A DNA stretch of 64,000 nt from Pantoea sp. Eser (GTDB taxonomy: Bacteria; Pseudomonadota; Gammaproteobacteria; Enterobacterales; Enterobacteriaceae), in the NCBI GenBank assembly GCA_009830035.1, contig SZZY01000007.1, positions 62,001-126,000 of the forward strand, given 5' to 3'. A program made the position numbers and the translations under genes. The notes beneath the pieces are model-generated. The model saw nothing but the letters and a program-made list of their open reading frames with translations, was not told the DNA's origin and ran no database searches. This document shows positions 10,957 through 21,902 of the stretch, in pieces. The stretch's first letter is position 1; the number at the start of each line of letters is the position of its first letter.

Positions 10957-12057
10957 CTACAGCCGCATGGGCATCACGACGTAGGCCGCTGCCGGACTCG
11001 CCACATCTTCAATCTGTACGCTCGACACCGAGTCGGTCAGCAGCAGACGGACATTTTCACACTTCAGGACGTTCAGTACATCCAGCATGTAACTGACGTT
11101 AAAGCCGATCTCCAGTTCGGTGCCGTTGTAGCTGACATCCAGCATCTCTTCTGCTTCTTCCTGTTCAGGGTTATTTGCGGTGATTTTCAGCTGATTTTCG
11201 GTGATATAGAGGCGAACGCCGCGGAACTTTTCATTTGAGAGGATCGCTGCGCGGGCAAAGGCCTGCTTTAACAGATCGCAGCCGGCTTCCAGCGCTTTAT
11301 CAGGGTTCTTCGGCAATACGCGGCGATAATCGGGGAAACGACCATCTACCAGCTTCGACGTAAAGATAAAGTCGCCTACTTGTGCCCGAATATTGCTGCC
11401 GCCAATCTGCACCTGCAGCGGGTTATCGCCGCCATCCAGCAGGCGCAGCAGCTCAATCACCCCTTTACGCGGCACAATCACCGAGTGGCTCGGCAGCGCC
11501 TGACCGATCGGCATTGAACAGACCGCCAGACGGTGACCGTCGGTCGCTACGGTGCGCAACTCTTCCCCTTCGGTTTCAAACATCATCCCGTTGAGGTAGT
11601 AGCGAACATCCTGATGCGCCATTGAGAACTGGGTCGCTTCGATCAGCCGTTTCAGCGTCGCCTGCGGCAGGGTGAATTCAACCTCACTCTGCCAGTCATC
11701 GAGATTCGGGAAGTCGCTGGCGGGCAGGGTCGACAGCGAGAAGCGGCTGCGGCCTGAACGCACTAACATGCGATCGCCTTCCAGTGACAGCGTGATCTCC
11801 GTGCCTTCCGGCAATCCGCGGCAGATATCGAGGAATTTCCGCGCTGGCACGGTGGTTGCGCCAGGCTCATGAGCCTGGGTCAGGGCAACGCGCGCCACCA
11901 TCTCCATTTCTAAATCGGTACCGGTCAGCAACAGCGTACCTTCTGTCACCTGCAACAGCAGGTTTCCAAGGATCGGCAGTGTCGGGCGACCCCCTAGCGG
12001 GCCGCTCACCTGTTGCAGCGGCTTCAGTAACTGCTCACGTTCAACAATAAATTTCAT
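10957..12057 (-). CDS. dnaN: DNA polymerase III beta sliding clamp
   Basis: 366 residues, the exact E. coli length, starting MKFIVEREQLLKPLQQVSGP. The three topologically equal clamp domains are present, with landmarks TDLEMEMVARV in domain I, ATDGHRLAVCSMP in domain II and the C-terminal partner-binding groove ending YVVMPMRL. The dimer encircles DNA and tethers Pol III and other enzymes. It starts 4 bp after dnaA stops, as in E. coli, and is probably co-transcribed with it. An alternative upstream start inside dnaA is possible by frame but not by homology. Confidence 0.98.
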   Translation of the reverse strand: MKFIVEREQLLKPLQQVSGPLGGRPTLPILGNLLLQVTEGTLLLTGTDLEMEMVARVALTQAHEPGATTVPARKFLDICRGLPEGTEITLSLEGDRMLVRSGRSRFSLSTLPASDFPNLDDWQSEVEFTLPQATLKRLIEATQFSMAHQDVRYYLNGMMFETEGEELRTVATDGHRLAVCSMPIGQALPSHSVIVPRKGVIELLRLLDGGDNPLQVQIGGSNIRAQVGDFIFTSKLVDGRFPDYRRVLPKNPDKALEAGCDLLKQAFARAAILSNEKFRGVRLYITENQLKITANNPEQEEAEEMLDVSYNGTELEIGFNVSYMLDVLNVLKCENVRLLLTDSVSSVQIEDVASPAAAYVVMPMRL

Positions 12058-12061
12058 AGCG

Positions 12062-13474
12062 TCAGGAAGATAATGTTCTGATGAGATTAGAGAAATCTTC
12101 TTTGATATCGTGGCTCTCTTCACGCAGCTGCTCAATCTTGCGGCAGGCGTGAAGCACCGTCGTGTGGTCGCGTCCGCCAAAGGCATCGCCAATTTCTGGC
12201 AAGCTATGGTTAGTCAGCTCTTTTGCCATCGCCATCGCCATCTGGCGCGGACGGGCTACCGAACGCGAACGGCGCTTGGACAGCAGATCCGCGACCTTAA
12301 TTTTGTAGTACTCAGCCACGGTCTTCTGAATATTATCAATGGTGACCAGCTTTTCCTGCAGCGCCAGCAGATCGCGCAGCGCTTCGCGCACGAAGTCGAT
12401 TGTGATCGCCCGGCCGGTAAAGTTAGCGTTGGCGATCACGCGATTCAGCGCGCCTTCCAGTTCACGGACGTTAGAGCGTAAACGCTTGGCGATAAAGAAC
12501 GCCACTTCACCCGGCAGACGAATATCATTCTCGTCGGCCTTTTTCATCAGGATCGCCACGCGCGTTTCCAGTTCAGGCGGCTCGATCGCCACCGTTAATC
12601 CCCAGCCAAAACGCGACTTCAGACGATCTTCCACCCCGTTGATCTCTTTTGGATAACGATCCGAGGTCAGGATGATCTGCTGATTGCCTTCTAACAAGGC
12701 ATTAAAGGTGTGGAAGAACTCTTCCTGCGAACGCTCTTTATTGGCGAAAAACTGAATATCATCGATCAACAGCGCATCGACCGAACGGTAGTAGCGCTTA
12801 AATTCTTCGATCGCATTGTTCTGCAACGCCTTAACCATGTCCTGGACGAAGCGCTCGGAGTGCATGTAAACCACTTTAGCATTGGGTTTACGCGCAATAA
12901 TGCCGTTGCCTACCGCGTGCAGCAGGTGGGTTTTCCCCAGGCCGGTGCCGCCATACAGAAACAGCGGGTTGTACGCGCCGCCCGGATTATCTGCCACCTG
13001 GCGTGCTGCCGCGCGCGCCAGCTGGTTAGATTTACCTTCGACGAAGTTATCGAAGTTATGGCGGTTATTCACATTTGAACGGTAGGTCACATCAGCGGGT
13101 GTCGGCACGTTATCCCAGCTTGGGCGCACGATCTGCGTCGGGGCTGGACGGATGTGGCTCTGTACCGGGATAGCAGGCGCGCTGACGCTGGCCATCACTG
13201 GCTGGCTGACGGCGGCAGCTTGCTGAACCGGGCGTGTACCCACTTCAAAACGCAATAACGGTACGTTCGGACCGCAGAATTCATTCAGTAATGCGTTAAT
13301 GCTATTGAGGTATTTGTCCCGAACCCAGTCGAGTACGAAGCGATTTGGAGCATACAAGGCAAGCGTATTGTCGTTTAACTCAGCCTGTAGTGGACGAATC
13401 CACATGCTGAATTCGGTGGCAGGAAGCTCATCCTGCAAACGGGCAAGACACTGTTGCCAAAGCGTAAGTGACAC
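12062..13474 (-). CDS. dnaA: Chromosomal replication initiator DnaA
   Basis: An intact AAA+ initiator that binds DnaA boxes and opens oriC. Domain I (DnaB/DiaA contact) is [21 protein letters not shown]; a proline- and alanine-rich linker follows. Domain III has Walker [10 protein letters not shown] and Walker [10 protein letters not shown]; domain IV has the box-reading motif [16 protein letters not shown] chose GTG at 13474 (VSLTLWQ, 470 residues) because GGAG stands 7 nt upstream and it matches the E. coli start. Another in-frame GTG lies at 13486. First gene of dnaA-dnaN-recF-gyrB. A strong DnaA box and clustered GATC sites upstream fit autoregulation and Dam/SeqA control. Confidence 0.98.
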   Translation of the reverse strand: MSLTLWQQCLARLQDELPATEFSMWIRPLQAELNDNTLALYAPNRFVLDWVRDKYLNSINALLNEFCGPNVPLLRFEVGTRPVQQAAAVSQPVMASVSAPAIPVQSHIRPAPTQIVRPSWDNVPTPADVTYRSNVNNRHNFDNFVEGKSNQLARAAARQVADNPGGAYNPLFLYGGTGLGKTHLLHAVGNGIIARKPNAKVVYMHSERFVQDMVKALQNNAIEEFKRYYRSVDALLIDDIQFFANKERSQEEFFHTFNALLEGNQQIILTSDRYPKEINGVEDRLKSRFGWGLTVAIEPPELETRVAILMKKADENDIRLPGEVAFFIAKRLRSNVRELEGALNRVIANANFTGRAITIDFVREALRDLLALQEKLVTIDNIQKTVAEYYKIKVADLLSKRRSRSVARPRQMAMAMAKELTNHSLPEIGDAFGGRDHTTVLHACRKIEQLREESHDIKEDFSNLIRTLSS

Positions 13475-13604
13475 GGCGGACTCCACTCGTACAAATTCGA
13501 TAAGAATAGTAGGCGTTACTCTAAGAAACTTTCATTTTTGACACAGACGATAAGAAAGTGCCTGCGACCGCTATCAGCGGTTTTCCGTCCTGCAATCACC
13601 GGAG

Positions 13605-13835
13605 GATCGTCAGCGGAAGGGCGGATCATAGCGCAAAGCGAGACAGAGGTCTTCCCTTTCTACACAGTTTTGATCCTTTTTATCCACAGGCGAAAGGCTC
13701 GCAGAGCGCAGAGGAAGTTTACGCCAGTTGCGGGAAAAACCAGCAGGAATCTGGCTGAATGCGTCAGAATTTCGGATGACTTCTCGTTTTATCCCCGCGA
13801 TCCGCCAATTTGATCGCAATAAGATCCGGCGGATC
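13605..13835. promoter_or_regulatory. dnaA control region: DnaA box and GATC cluster
   Basis: The 600-bp divergent region between dnaA and rpmH holds a perfect DnaA box TTATCCACA at 13680-13688 and weaker ones nearby (around 13660 and 13790). Seven GATC sites (13605, 13624, 13672, 13799, 13812, 13823, 13832) lie within 231 bp. In E. coli the dnaA promoters are repressed by DnaA and by SeqA on hemimethylated GATC; the same layout is seen here. Confidence 0.7.
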
Positions 13836-13952
13836 CTTGCGCTTTAACCGGGAGCCCGTATAATTCGTCACCCGGCGTTGTCGCGCTAAGCCCAATGCCC
13901 GGACTCAGCAGGCTGTATCCGTGTTTCTAGGTACCGCGACATGCGAAGTAAA

Positions 13953-13981
13953 TTGACTCGGGAATGTACAATTATTACAAT
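13953..13981 (+). promoter_or_regulatory. Sigma70 promoter of rpmH
   Basis: TTGACT (13953-13958) and TACAAT (13976-13981) are spaced by 17 bp, 100 bp before the rpmH start. This is a near-consensus promoter facing the ribosomal protein gene, as expected for a highly expressed unit. Confidence 0.75.
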
Positions 13982-14071
13982 CCCGCCTCTTTAATTAAAG
14001 ACACATTGAGGCGTCGGTCGATTTATTGGCCCGAAACTCGTCACCCAGTGAAAATTTTCAAGTTTAGGTAG

Positions 14072-14221
<150 letters not shown>

Positions 14222-14235
14222 TAAAGCTAGCCCTG

Positions 14236-14595
14236 ATGGGTAAGCTCGCATTTCCCAGGGAGTTACGCTTGTTAACTCCCATCCATTTCACTTTCGTCTT
14301 CCAGCAGCCACAACGGGCTGGCACGCCGCAAATTACTATTCTCGGCCGCCTTAACGCGCTGGGGCATCCCCGCATCGGTCTCACCGTCGCTAAAAAACAT
14401 GTGAAACGCGCCCACGAACGTAACCGGATCAAGCGATTGACCCGCGAAAGCTTTCGTCTGCGTCAACATGAACTGCCGTCGATGGACTTCGTGGTGGTGG
14501 CGAAGAAAGGGGTTGCCGATCTGGATAACCGTATGCTGGCGGAAGCGTTGGAGAAATTATGGCGTCATCACTGTCGCCTGGCGCGCGGCTCCTGA
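14236..14595 (+). CDS. rnpA: Ribonuclease P protein component
   Basis: 119 residues, equal to E. coli C5 protein. It binds the M1 RNA of RNase P and helps process tRNA 5' ends. The RNR signature is clear: [19 protein letters not shown] near residues 60-78, and [13 protein letters not shown] follows. ATG 14236 starts [15 protein letters not shown], matching the family N-terminus; many relatives use GTG at this codon. Its last 37 nt overlap yidD, the normal enterobacterial arrangement. Confidence 0.97.
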   Translation: MGKLAFPRELRLLTPIHFTFVFQQPQRAGTPQITILGRLNALGHPRIGLTVAKKHVKRAHERNRIKRLTRESFRLRQHELPSMDFVVVAKKGVADLDNRMLAEALEKLWRHHCRLARGS

Positions 14596-14816
14596 TCGTC
14601 CTGATACGCGTCTATCAACGCGGCATCAGTCCATTACTGGGCCCACACTGTCGGTTTCATCCGACCTGCTCTCAATACGGAATTGAGGCGTTACGCAGGT
14701 TTGGCGTGATAAAAGGCAGTTGGTTGACGTTAAAACGCGTATTAAAATGCCACCCTTTGAACCCGGGTGGTGACGATCCTGTGCCGCCAAAAACCTTTGA
14801 TACCAGAGAACATTAA
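14559..14816 (+). CDS. yidD: Membrane protein insertion efficiency factor YidD
   Basis: 85 residues with the family core [19 protein letters not shown] then [20 protein letters not shown], including the conserved cysteines and His-Pro-Thr-Cys. YidD is a small membrane-associated helper of YidC-dependent insertion. It overlaps the end of rnpA in another frame and stops 2 bp before yidC. Confidence 0.95.
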   Translation: MASSLSPGARLLIVLIRVYQRGISPLLGPHCRFHPTCSQYGIEALRRFGVIKGSWLTLKRVLKCHPLNPGGDDPVPPKTFDTREH

Positions 14817-14818
14817 CG

Positions 14819-16465
14819 ATGGATTCGCAACGCAATCTCTTTCTCATTGCTTTTCTGTTCGTGTCTTTTATGATCTGGCAAGCTTGGCAGACGGACCACG
14901 CTCCGCCGCCACAGCAGACGCAGACCACACAAAACACTAACAGCGTAGCGGGTGATGCCGCCAGTCAGGGTGTACCGGCCAGCGGTCAGGGCCAGACGAT
15001 CACCGTTAAGACTGATGTCCTGTCATTAAATATCAACACCCGCGGCGGTGATGTTGAACAAGCACAGCTGCTGACCTTCCCGGACAAACTGGGTTCCGAC
15101 CAGCCGTTCCAGCTGCTTGAAACGACGCCATCGTTCCTTTATCAGGCACAGAGTGGTTTGACCGGTCGTAATGGCCCGGACAACCCGAACAACGGCGCGC
15201 GCCCACTGTTCACCGCCGCGCAGGATCACTTCGAAATGGCTGAAGGCCAGTCCGAGCTGCGTGTGCCGATGACCTATACCGCTGAAAACGGCGTGGTTTA
15301 CACCAAAACCTTCGTCTTCAAGCGTGGCGAATATTCAGTTAACGTCGATTATCATGTCAACAACACCACCCAGCAGCCGCTGGAAGTGTCGCTGTTTGGC
15401 CAGCTGAAGCAGACCATTGATCTGCCGAAGCACCGTGATACCGGCAGCAACAACTTTGCTCTGCATACCTTCCGTGGCGCGGGGTACTCCACCAGCGAGT
15501 CGAAATATGAGAAGTATAAATTCGACAATATTGCGGATAACGAGAACCTGAGCACCACCACCAGCAACGGCTGGGTGGCGATGCTGCAGCAGTACTTCGC
15601 CACCGCATGGGTTCCGCGTACCGACGGCACCAACACCCTTTACACCAGCAATTTGGGTAATGGCGTGGCGACGATTGGCTACAAATCTGCGCCGGTGACC
15701 ATTGCCGCAGGCGCGCAGCAGAACCTCGGTGCAACCCTGTGGGTCGGTCCGGAAATTCAGGACAAGATGGCAGCCATTGCGCCGCACCTTGATCTGACCG
15801 TTGATTACGGCTGGTTGTGGTTTATCTCTCAGCCGCTGTTCAAGCTGCTGAAATTTATCCACAGCTTCATAGGTAACTGGGGCTTCTCCATTATCGTGAT
15901 CACCTTCATCGTGCGTGGCATCATGTACCCACTGACTAAAGCGCAGTACACCTCGATGGCAAAGATGCGCATGCTGCAGCCGAAGATTCAGGCGATGCGT
16001 GAACGTCTGGGTGATGACAAGCAGAAGCAGAGCCAGGAAATGATGGCGCTGTATAAAGCAGAGAAGGTCAATCCGCTGGGTGGCTGTCTGCCGCTGGTGA
16101 TCCAGATGCCTATCTTCCTGGCGCTGTATTACATGCTGTCAGGTTCAGTTGAACTGCGTCACGCGCCGTTTGTGCTGTGGGTCCATGATCTGTCTGCGCA
16201 GGACCCGTACTACATCCTGCCGATTCTGATGGGTATCACCATGTTCTTCATTCAGAAGATGTCACCGACCACCGTGACCGATCCGATGCAGCAGAAGATC
16301 ATGACCTACATGCCGGTGATTTTCACCGTGTTCTTCCTGTGGTTCCCGTCAGGTCTGGTGCTGTACTACATCGTCAGCAACCTGGTTACCATTCTCCAGC
16401 AGCAGCTGATTTATCGCGGCCTGGAAAAACGTGGTCTGCATAGCCGCGACAAGAAGAAAGCCTAA
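14819..16465 (+). CDS. yidC: Membrane protein insertase YidC
   Basis: 548 residues, equal to E. coli YidC. It inserts and folds inner-membrane proteins alone or with SecYEG. TM1 is at residues 4-22 ([19 protein letters not shown]), then a large periplasmic beta-sandwich domain to about 340, and five core helices beginning near 345. The hydrophilic-groove arginine is in [17 protein letters not shown]; the coiled cytoplasmic loop is [20 protein letters not shown]. The tail is basic (LHSRDKKKA). It follows yidD immediately and ends before a strong terminator. Confidence 0.98.
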   Translation: MDSQRNLFLIAFLFVSFMIWQAWQTDHAPPPQQTQTTQNTNSVAGDAASQGVPASGQGQTITVKTDVLSLNINTRGGDVEQAQLLTFPDKLGSDQPFQLLETTPSFLYQAQSGLTGRNGPDNPNNGARPLFTAAQDHFEMAEGQSELRVPMTYTAENGVVYTKTFVFKRGEYSVNVDYHVNNTTQQPLEVSLFGQLKQTIDLPKHRDTGSNNFALHTFRGAGYSTSESKYEKYKFDNIADNENLSTTTSNGWVAMLQQYFATAWVPRTDGTNTLYTSNLGNGVATIGYKSAPVTIAAGAQQNLGATLWVGPEIQDKMAAIAPHLDLTVDYGWLWFISQPLFKLLKFIHSFIGNWGFSIIVITFIVRGIMYPLTKAQYTSMAKMRMLQPKIQAMRERLGDDKQKQSQEMMALYKAEKVNPLGGCLPLVIQMPIFLALYYMLSGSVELRHAPFVLWVHDLSAQDPYYILPILMGITMFFIQKMSPTTVTDPMQQKIMTYMPVIFTVFFLWFPSGLVLYYIVSNLVTILQQQLIYRGLEKRGLHSRDKKKA

Positions 16466-16510
16466 GCGATGTAAGGCGGGAGCGATCCCGCCCTAAACGG
16501 TCTATCCTCA

Positions 16511-16538
16511 GGCGGTCAAAGCGACCGCCTTTGTTTTT
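16511..16538 (+). terminator. Terminator between yidC and mnmE
   Basis: GGCGGTC, a five-base loop and GACCGCC (16511-16529) are followed by TTTGTTTTTT. It ends the rpmH-yidC operon 45 bp after the yidC stop. Confidence 0.85.
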
Positions 16539-16556
16539 TGTAGCGAGAGAGAATTT

Positions 16557-17921
16557 ATGAGCCACAGCGATACCATTGTTGCTCAGGCTACGCCGCCCGG
16601 ACGCGGCGGCGTAGGTATTTTGCGGATCTCCGGCGCCCGTGCAGCCGAGGTGGCGCAGCAGCTGCTGGGCAAACTGCCTAAGCCGCGTTATGCCGACTAT
16701 CTGCCGTTTACCGATGCCGACGGCAGCGTGCTGGATCAGGGCATTGCGCTGTGGTTTCCGGGGCCTAACTCATTTACCGGTGAAGATGTGCTGGAGCTGC
16801 AGGGTCACGGCGGCCCAGTAACCCTCGATCTGCTGCTGAAGCGCATCGTGGCGCTGCCCGGCGTACGCATCGCCCAGCCTGGTGAGTTTTTGGAGCGCGC
16901 GTTTCTCAACGAGAAGCTCGATCTGGCGCAGGCCGAGGCGATAGCCGATCTAATCGATGCCAGCTCAGAGCAGGCGGCTCGCTCTGCGGTTAACTCGCTG
17001 CAGGGGGTGTTCTCCACCCGCGTCAATCAACTGGTGGAAGCCCTGACTCACCTGCGCATCTACGTTGAAGCGGCCATCGACTTCCCGGATGAGGAGATCG
17101 ACTTCCTCTCTGACGGCAAAATAGAAGCGCAGCTGAATACGGTGATCGCCGATCTCGATGGCGTACGGGCTGCGGCACGCCAGGGCAGCCTGCTGCGTGA
17201 AGGGATGAAGGTGGTGATTGCGGGCCGGCCTAACGCGGGCAAATCGAGCCTGCTGAATGCGCTGGCGGGCCGTGACGCGGCGATTGTCACCGACATTGCC
17301 GGCACCACGCGCGACGTACTGCGTGAACATATTCATATTGATGGTATGCCGCTGCATATCATCGATACCGCCGGTTTGCGTGAGGCCAGCGACGAAGTCG
17401 AGCGCATCGGCATTGAGCGCGCCTGGCAGGAGATCGAGCAGGCTGACCGGGTGCTGTTTATGGTCGATGGCACCACCACCGAAGCGACCGAAGCCGCAGC
17501 CATCTGGCCCGACTTTGTCTCACGGCTGCCGCCTGAACTGCCGATTACCGTGGTGCGCAATAAAGCCGACGTCACCGGTGAACAGCCCGGCCTGACAGAG
17601 ATGAATGGCCACGCAGTGATTCGGCTGTCGGCACGCACCAGCACCGGGGTTGATGCACTGCGCGATCACCTGAAGCAGAGCATGGGGTTTGCCGGCAATA
17701 TGGAAGTCGGATTCCTGGCACGCCGTCGTCATCTGCAGGCGCTGGAGTTAGCGGCGACGCACCTGCTGCAGGGCAAAGCACAGCCGCTGGGTGCCTGGGC
17801 CGGTGAGCTGCTGGCAGAAGAACTTCGCCTGGCTCAGCAGGCGCTGAGCGAGATTACCGGCGAGTTCACCTCGGACGATCTGCTGGGCCGCATCTTCTCC
17901 AGCTTCTGTATCGGTAAATAA
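16557..17921 (+). CDS. mnmE: tRNA modification GTPase MnmE (TrmE)
   Basis: 454 residues, the E. coli length. With MnmG it makes the 5-carboxymethylaminomethyl group on wobble uridine U34 of several tRNAs. The N-terminal tetrahydrofolate-binding domain starts [20 protein letters not shown]. The G domain inside the helical domain has [14 protein letters not shown] (G1), [10 protein letters not shown] (G2), [13 protein letters not shown] (G3) and NKADV (G4). The protein ends in the catalytic CIGK motif. GAGAGAGAA precedes ATG 16557. Intact. Confidence 0.98.
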   Translation: MSHSDTIVAQATPPGRGGVGILRISGARAAEVAQQLLGKLPKPRYADYLPFTDADGSVLDQGIALWFPGPNSFTGEDVLELQGHGGPVTLDLLLKRIVALPGVRIAQPGEFLERAFLNEKLDLAQAEAIADLIDASSEQAARSAVNSLQGVFSTRVNQLVEALTHLRIYVEAAIDFPDEEIDFLSDGKIEAQLNTVIADLDGVRAAARQGSLLREGMKVVIAGRPNAGKSSLLNALAGRDAAIVTDIAGTTRDVLREHIHIDGMPLHIIDTAGLREASDEVERIGIERAWQEIEQADRVLFMVDGTTTEATEAAAIWPDFVSRLPPELPITVVRNKADVTGEQPGLTEMNGHAVIRLSARTSTGVDALRDHLKQSMGFAGNMEVGFLARRRHLQALELAATHLLQGKAQPLGAWAGELLAEELRLAQQALSEITGEFTSDDLLGRIFSSFCIGK

Positions 17922-17931
17922 CCCTGCTTTT

Positions 17932-17964
17932 GCCGGTCCGATAGTTCGTCCTTATCGGACCGGC
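17932..17964 (+). terminator. Hairpin after mnmE
   Basis: GCCGGTCCGATA and TATCGGACCGGC form a perfect 12-bp stem with a nine-base loop, 10 bp after the mnmE stop. The T run after it is weak (TCCTTTC), so termination may be only partial. Confidence 0.65.
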
Positions 17965-18181
17965 TCCTTTCACCGCTTTCACGCTTCCACTTTGCTGCGC
18001 ACCTGCGCTGATTCTTGCTGATATGTTATTTTGCGGCGGCCCGGCATTGCAGTATAACGGTTAAAGCACCGACCTGATGATCGGCGGCGGATGGCCGTGA
18101 TTTATTCGCTCTGATAAACGCCATTATCTGCCGCCGTCGCTGCATCGCGCCGGAAGCGAACCCCTATTCGTGGTCACCCTT

Positions 18182-18199
18182 AGGCGAAATTTTTCGCCT
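18182..18199 (+). promoter_or_regulatory. Hairpin in the rutE leader
   Basis: AGGCGAAA-TT-TTTCGCCT is a perfect 8-bp inverted repeat ending five bases before the AGGAGA ribosome site of rutE. It could be an operator or a leader hairpin. No function is assigned. Confidence 0.4.
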
Positions 18200-18215
18200 G
18201 AAACAGGAGAGTTGC

Positions 18216-18806
18216 ATGAGTACACCGCTCGACATTGCCGCACTGAACACGCTGTTTACCGACGCCCGCACCCACAGTTACTGGCAGGCGAAGCCGGTCG
18301 ACAACGCCCTGCTGGAACAGCTGTATAGCTTAACGGCGCTGGGCCCGACCTCGGCTAACTGCTCGCCCGCCCGCTTTGTTTTCGTAACCTCGGCGGAAGG
18401 TAAAGAGAAGCTTAAACCGGCGCTCTCTTCCGGCAACCTCGAAAAAACCATGAGTGCGCCCGTCACGGTGATCGTCGCCTGGGACCGCGAATTTTACGAG
18501 CAGCTGCCTGCGCTGTTCCCGCATGCCGACGCCCGCAGCTGGTTTACCGGCAGCCCGGAATCGGCGAAAGAGACCGCTTTTCGTAACAGCAGCCTGCAGG
18601 CCGGGTATCTGATCCTAGCGGCCCGCTCGCTGGGACTGGATGCCGGCCCGATGTCCGGCTTTGATCCGGCGAAGGTGAATGAGGCGTTCTTTGCTGATGG
18701 TCAGTATCAGGTTAACTTGCTGATTAACCTCGGCTATGGCGAGGCGTCAAAACTGCATCCGCGTCTGCCGCGCCTCAGCTTCGAACAGGCGTGCCGGTTC
18801 GCCTGA
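18216..18806 (+). CDS. rutE: Malonic semialdehyde reductase RutE-like nitroreductase
   Basis: 196 residues, equal in length to E. coli RutE, and very similar throughout: [16 protein letters not shown] at the N-terminus, the FMN-binding stretch [55 protein letters not shown] and [22 protein letters not shown]. RutE is a flavin-dependent reductase that turns malonic semialdehyde into 3-hydroxypropionate in pyrimidine breakdown. No other rut gene is nearby, so here it may act as a stand-alone detoxifying reductase (inference). The start is fixed by AGGAGA 5 bases before ATG 18216. Confidence 0.88.
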   Translation: MSTPLDIAALNTLFTDARTHSYWQAKPVDNALLEQLYSLTALGPTSANCSPARFVFVTSAEGKEKLKPALSSGNLEKTMSAPVTVIVAWDREFYEQLPALFPHADARSWFTGSPESAKETAFRNSSLQAGYLILAARSLGLDAGPMSGFDPAKVNEAFFADGQYQVNLLINLGYGEASKLHPRLPRLSFEQACRFA

Positions 18807-18995
18807 TGCCGCTGGCGTCGCGATGTCCGTCGCGACGCTTATTCTGTCCCGACTGAATACTGACCGCCGCGAATCTAGCCAGATCGCTCATCCTATTCCT
18901 AATTTGGTTCATTCTGTGTTGTGCCGGATGCATTAAGTTAAGAAAATTCTCACAATGCAGCAGATGATTATCTGACCATTTTCACGGAGCGACAG

Positions 18996-19734
18996 ATGGC
19001 TGGTCATTTTGTACGTTGGAAGGGTAACCCCGACTTCCCGGCACAAGATATTAGCATTCCCCAGCATATTATTGATACGGCACGGCAGTTTGCTGATAAA
19101 CGCCGTGGGCGTTTTCTTGCCGCGCGGACGCTGCTGGCCCAGCTGATGCTGCGGGTTTATGGCATTAACACGCTGCCGCGCCTGACCACCGATTGCCACG
19201 GACGCCCCGCTTTTGCTAACCACGATCTGCCTGATTTCAGCATCGCTTATGCCGGCAATACGGTCGGCGTGCTGCTGGCCGAAGAGGGTGGCCGCGCCGG
19301 ACTGGACATGGAAATCGTGCGGGCATGCAGTCGCCAGACCCAGGAGCAGTTGATGCAGGGATTAACCTCCAGGGAGATCGCCTTGATCAATGCTCAGCAG
19401 GATTTTATGGAAGCAGTGACGCAAATCTGGACGCTGCGCCAGAGCCTCCTCAAACTGACCGGCGAGCGTGAAGCGGGGCTCGATTCGCTGCGGCTGCTGC
19501 CGGGCGCAGGCCGTCTGCGCTCATCGCTCTACCCCTATATCCAGGTGGTGTGCGATGCTGGTCTGGTCCTGCGCGCTCTCGCCCGCGACCCAGCGCCTGC
19601 ATCTGTGGGAGATGGATAACGCCCATCAGTGGATCGCCTTACGTGAAGTGGAAATGAGTAAACCGAATATGGGTCCCCGCACCCTGCGACTGACCAGCCT
19701 GCCCAATGAACGCAGCGTGCATCCCGAAATCTGA
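18996..19734 (+). pseudogene. acpT: AcpT-like 4'-phosphopantetheinyl transferase, frameshifted
   Basis: The frame from ATG 18996 carries a phosphopantetheinyl transferase: RGRFLAARTLLAQLMLRVYG near residue 35, RPAFANHDLPDFSIAYAGN near 70, and the Mg-binding GLDMEIV near 106. Near 19555 the frame breaks, and the natural C-terminus (LVWSCALSPATQRLHLWEM through RLTSLPNERSVHPEI) continues in another frame to TGA 19732-19734. In addition, the catalytic W-x-x-K-E-[AS] motif reads WTLRQS, so the Glu is changed to Gln. E. coli AcpT is a secondary enzyme of unclear target, so loss could be tolerated if AcpS remains elsewhere. Confidence 0.75.
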
Positions 19735-19758
19735 CGGATCGCTGCGGTTGGCGATCGC

Positions 19759-19987
19759 TGAACTTTCGTTCATAAGTTCATTATTAAATCATTTGTTCAG
19801 TCACGGCCGCTGCGTTGGCTCCGGCTGAAAGCCCGAGCGAAATCCTGTTGAGAGACATCACCTTTCCCACGCTGTGAGCCTGCCCGCAACTCTGCCTGTT
19901 GATCCGGGTTACGCCTCTTTTTGTGAACGCTATCACTTAACTCTGACGTGCTTTTCTCTATATCTTTGAACATTATTTTTAATAATG
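19759..19987. promoter_or_regulatory. Inverted repeats upstream of the first TIM-barrel gene
   Basis: The 320-bp gap between acpT and the TIM-barrel gene contains TGAACTTTCGTTCA (19759-19772, 5-bp arms) and CATTATTTTTAATAATG (19971-19987, 7-bp arms, flanked by TGAA and AAC). GTTCATTA-like words recur here and in the divergent region near 21910. They are candidate operators for the cluster. No other gene is visible in this gap. Confidence 0.4.
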
Positions 19988-20055
19988 AACTTTTGTCGGG
20001 TTCGGATGAAAAGCGCTGAAGCTGGCGTTATAGCTAACGTCTTAAGGAGACGATG

Positions 20056-20914
20056 ATGGAAAAAATGAAGCTGGGCGTGAACAGCGCTATGTTCGATGGG
20101 CATACGCCGGAAGTTGCCTTCCAGACCGTGCGCGAGGCGGGTTTCGCATACATTGAGCTGGTCTACAATCAGGGTTATGTCGGCCAGCTCGATCCGGCCC
20201 TGTTTGGCCAGGAGAATGCTGCCCGCATCAACGATCTGAAACAGCAGACCGGCCTTAAAATGCATGCGCTTGGCTGCACCATTAACCTGGCCGCGCCGGA
20301 TGCGGTGGAACAATTCCGGCAGCGGGTGGCCTTCGCCCGGCTGATTGGTGCCCGTTATCTCAATGCCTGCACTGCCCGACGCGATAATCGCGCCGCGTTA
20401 ATTGAAAATCTGCGGCAGATGGCACCGATTGCTGAAGATGCAGGCTGCATTTTGTGTATCGAGAATGGAGGCGATCCGGATTATGACGCCTTTGCCGTAG
20501 CTGAGGATGGCTTCGCGCTGCTGGAAGCGGTTAGGCTATCCAGCTGTGGCATTTAACCTCGACCCCGGCAACATGGTGTCGCTCTGTCCACAGCAGGATC
20601 CTATCGCCGAGGCGTTGACAATGCTGCCTGGCGCCCGGCATTGCCACATTAAAGACGTGATGCGGCACAACGGGGAATATCATTTCCCGCCGATTGGAGA
20701 GGGTGAACTGAATTATGCGCCGCTGCTTCAGGCGCTGGCGGAAAATGATATCCCGGCCAGCTTGGAGATCCCACTGCGCATGCATCGCCAGCCTGATAGC
20801 TGGCCGCAGCGGGCTGACCAGCCGGTTGATCCGGCCATCAGCCTTGAGGTGTTAATCCGCTCGCGGCTGGCGCTGGAAAAAATGCTGGGCTATCAGCTGG
20901 CTGCAGACCACTGA
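20056..20914 (+). pseudogene. Xylose isomerase-like TIM-barrel protein, frameshifted
   Basis: The N-terminal 160 residues read KLGVNSAMFDGHTPEVAFQT, EAGFAYIELVYNQGYVGQL and DAGCILCIENGGDPDY. The C-terminal part reads VAFNLDPGNMVSLC, HCHIKDVMRHNGEYHF and EIPLRMHRQPDSWPQ. Together they make a sugar-phosphate isomerase/epimerase (AP endonuclease 2-like TIM barrel) of about 285 residues with the usual metal ligands (Glu in IENGG, Asp in NLDPGN, His in HIKDV, Glu in LEIP). One extra base near 20532 (GTTAGGCTAT, where GTT-GGC-TAT is expected) shifts the frame. ATG 20056 is preferred over 20053 because AGGAG is then six bases away. The exact substrate is unknown; sugar-acid metabolism is inferred from the neighbours. 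Confidence 0.75.
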
Positions 20915-20957
20915 CGGACGGACCCTCAGCCGGTAGGAACGCGGCGTACCGGCTGTG

Positions 20958-21870
20958 TCATGCCGTCTGTTCGGTCCCGGCGAGTGCCTGCTGCAGAAAT
21001 TCCCGGCACGCCTGCTCGGCCTGCCAGCGATCGTCATCGGGCGTGGTGCGCATCTCCACCGCAATACTGCGGTTCACCTAATCGCGGATCGTCCGGCAGT
21101 TGCCGGGCTGCTGCCACAATAGCGGCCGCCACGGCGGGCGTCAGGAAACCGGGCGCGCCAAAACGCATATGATGATCGCCATAGACCGGATCGTGCGGAT
21201 CGAGGATGGCGTTAGCCAGATGCAGCTGTGAGACCAGCGATCCCGACTGGCGCAGAGCCTCGACAGGATCTTCCTGGTTGAGCGCCACATGCGCGCTGTC
21301 CCAGGCGAGATAGAGCCGTGGACAGGTCCGGCGCAGTTGCTGCATCCAGCGCAGAGTTTCGTCGGTGGGGCCGATGAGCTGGCATTTATGGGCGAAGCGG
21401 TCCAGCGGCTCCAGCTGCATGATCATCTGCGGGTACTGACTTATCACCTCACCGATCTGTTCCAGCGTCTCGCCGAGCGCACTTTTTGCCGCTTCACGCT
21501 GGGCCGCGCCAGGATCGCTGCCGCTGACAAAGGCAATCCGCGTTGCGCCACATTCGGCGGCGCGATGCACCAGTTCACAGGCCCGTTTCATGCTGCGTTT
21601 ACGCTGGATACGGTCAGGGCTGCTGAGGTTCAGCCCTTGCTGATTCAGCACAAAGGTCATCCACTGCGTCAGCTTCACCTGCTGCGTTTCACTGATATCC
21701 CGCAGTCGCCGGGCCTGCGCCGGTTGCAGCACCATGCCGGTTTCAATGAAACGATAAAATGGCTGCTGACTGAGGCGCTCAGCAATGTCGACGACTTTGC
21801 TTTCATCCTGCATATACGGAAAGAACAGCTCTGCAATATGCGCTGAGGGCACCGGTACGGTCTGTTTCAT
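20958..21870 (-). pseudogene. Second TIM-barrel isomerase/epimerase, 3' frameshift
   Basis: A xylose isomerase-like TIM-barrel protein of about 300 residues on the opposite strand to the first. Visible core: IAFVSGSDPG, QMIMQLEPLDRFAHKCQLIG, LYLAWDSAHVALNQEDP and VSQLHLANAILDPHDPVYGDH. The long frame ends 21 codons too soon with an unrelated tail. The natural ending (VEMRTTPDDDRWQAEQACRE, then FLQQAL) is in the next frame and also carries a TAG near 21079. It starts at ATG 21870 (MKQTVPVPS) with AGAGG upstream. It faces the first TIM-barrel gene tail-to-tail and is divergent from the MFS permease, so these look like one catabolic unit. Confidence 0.7.
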
Positions 21871-21902
21871 ACTGCCTCTTGATTTATTCATAAGTTACTC
21901 AG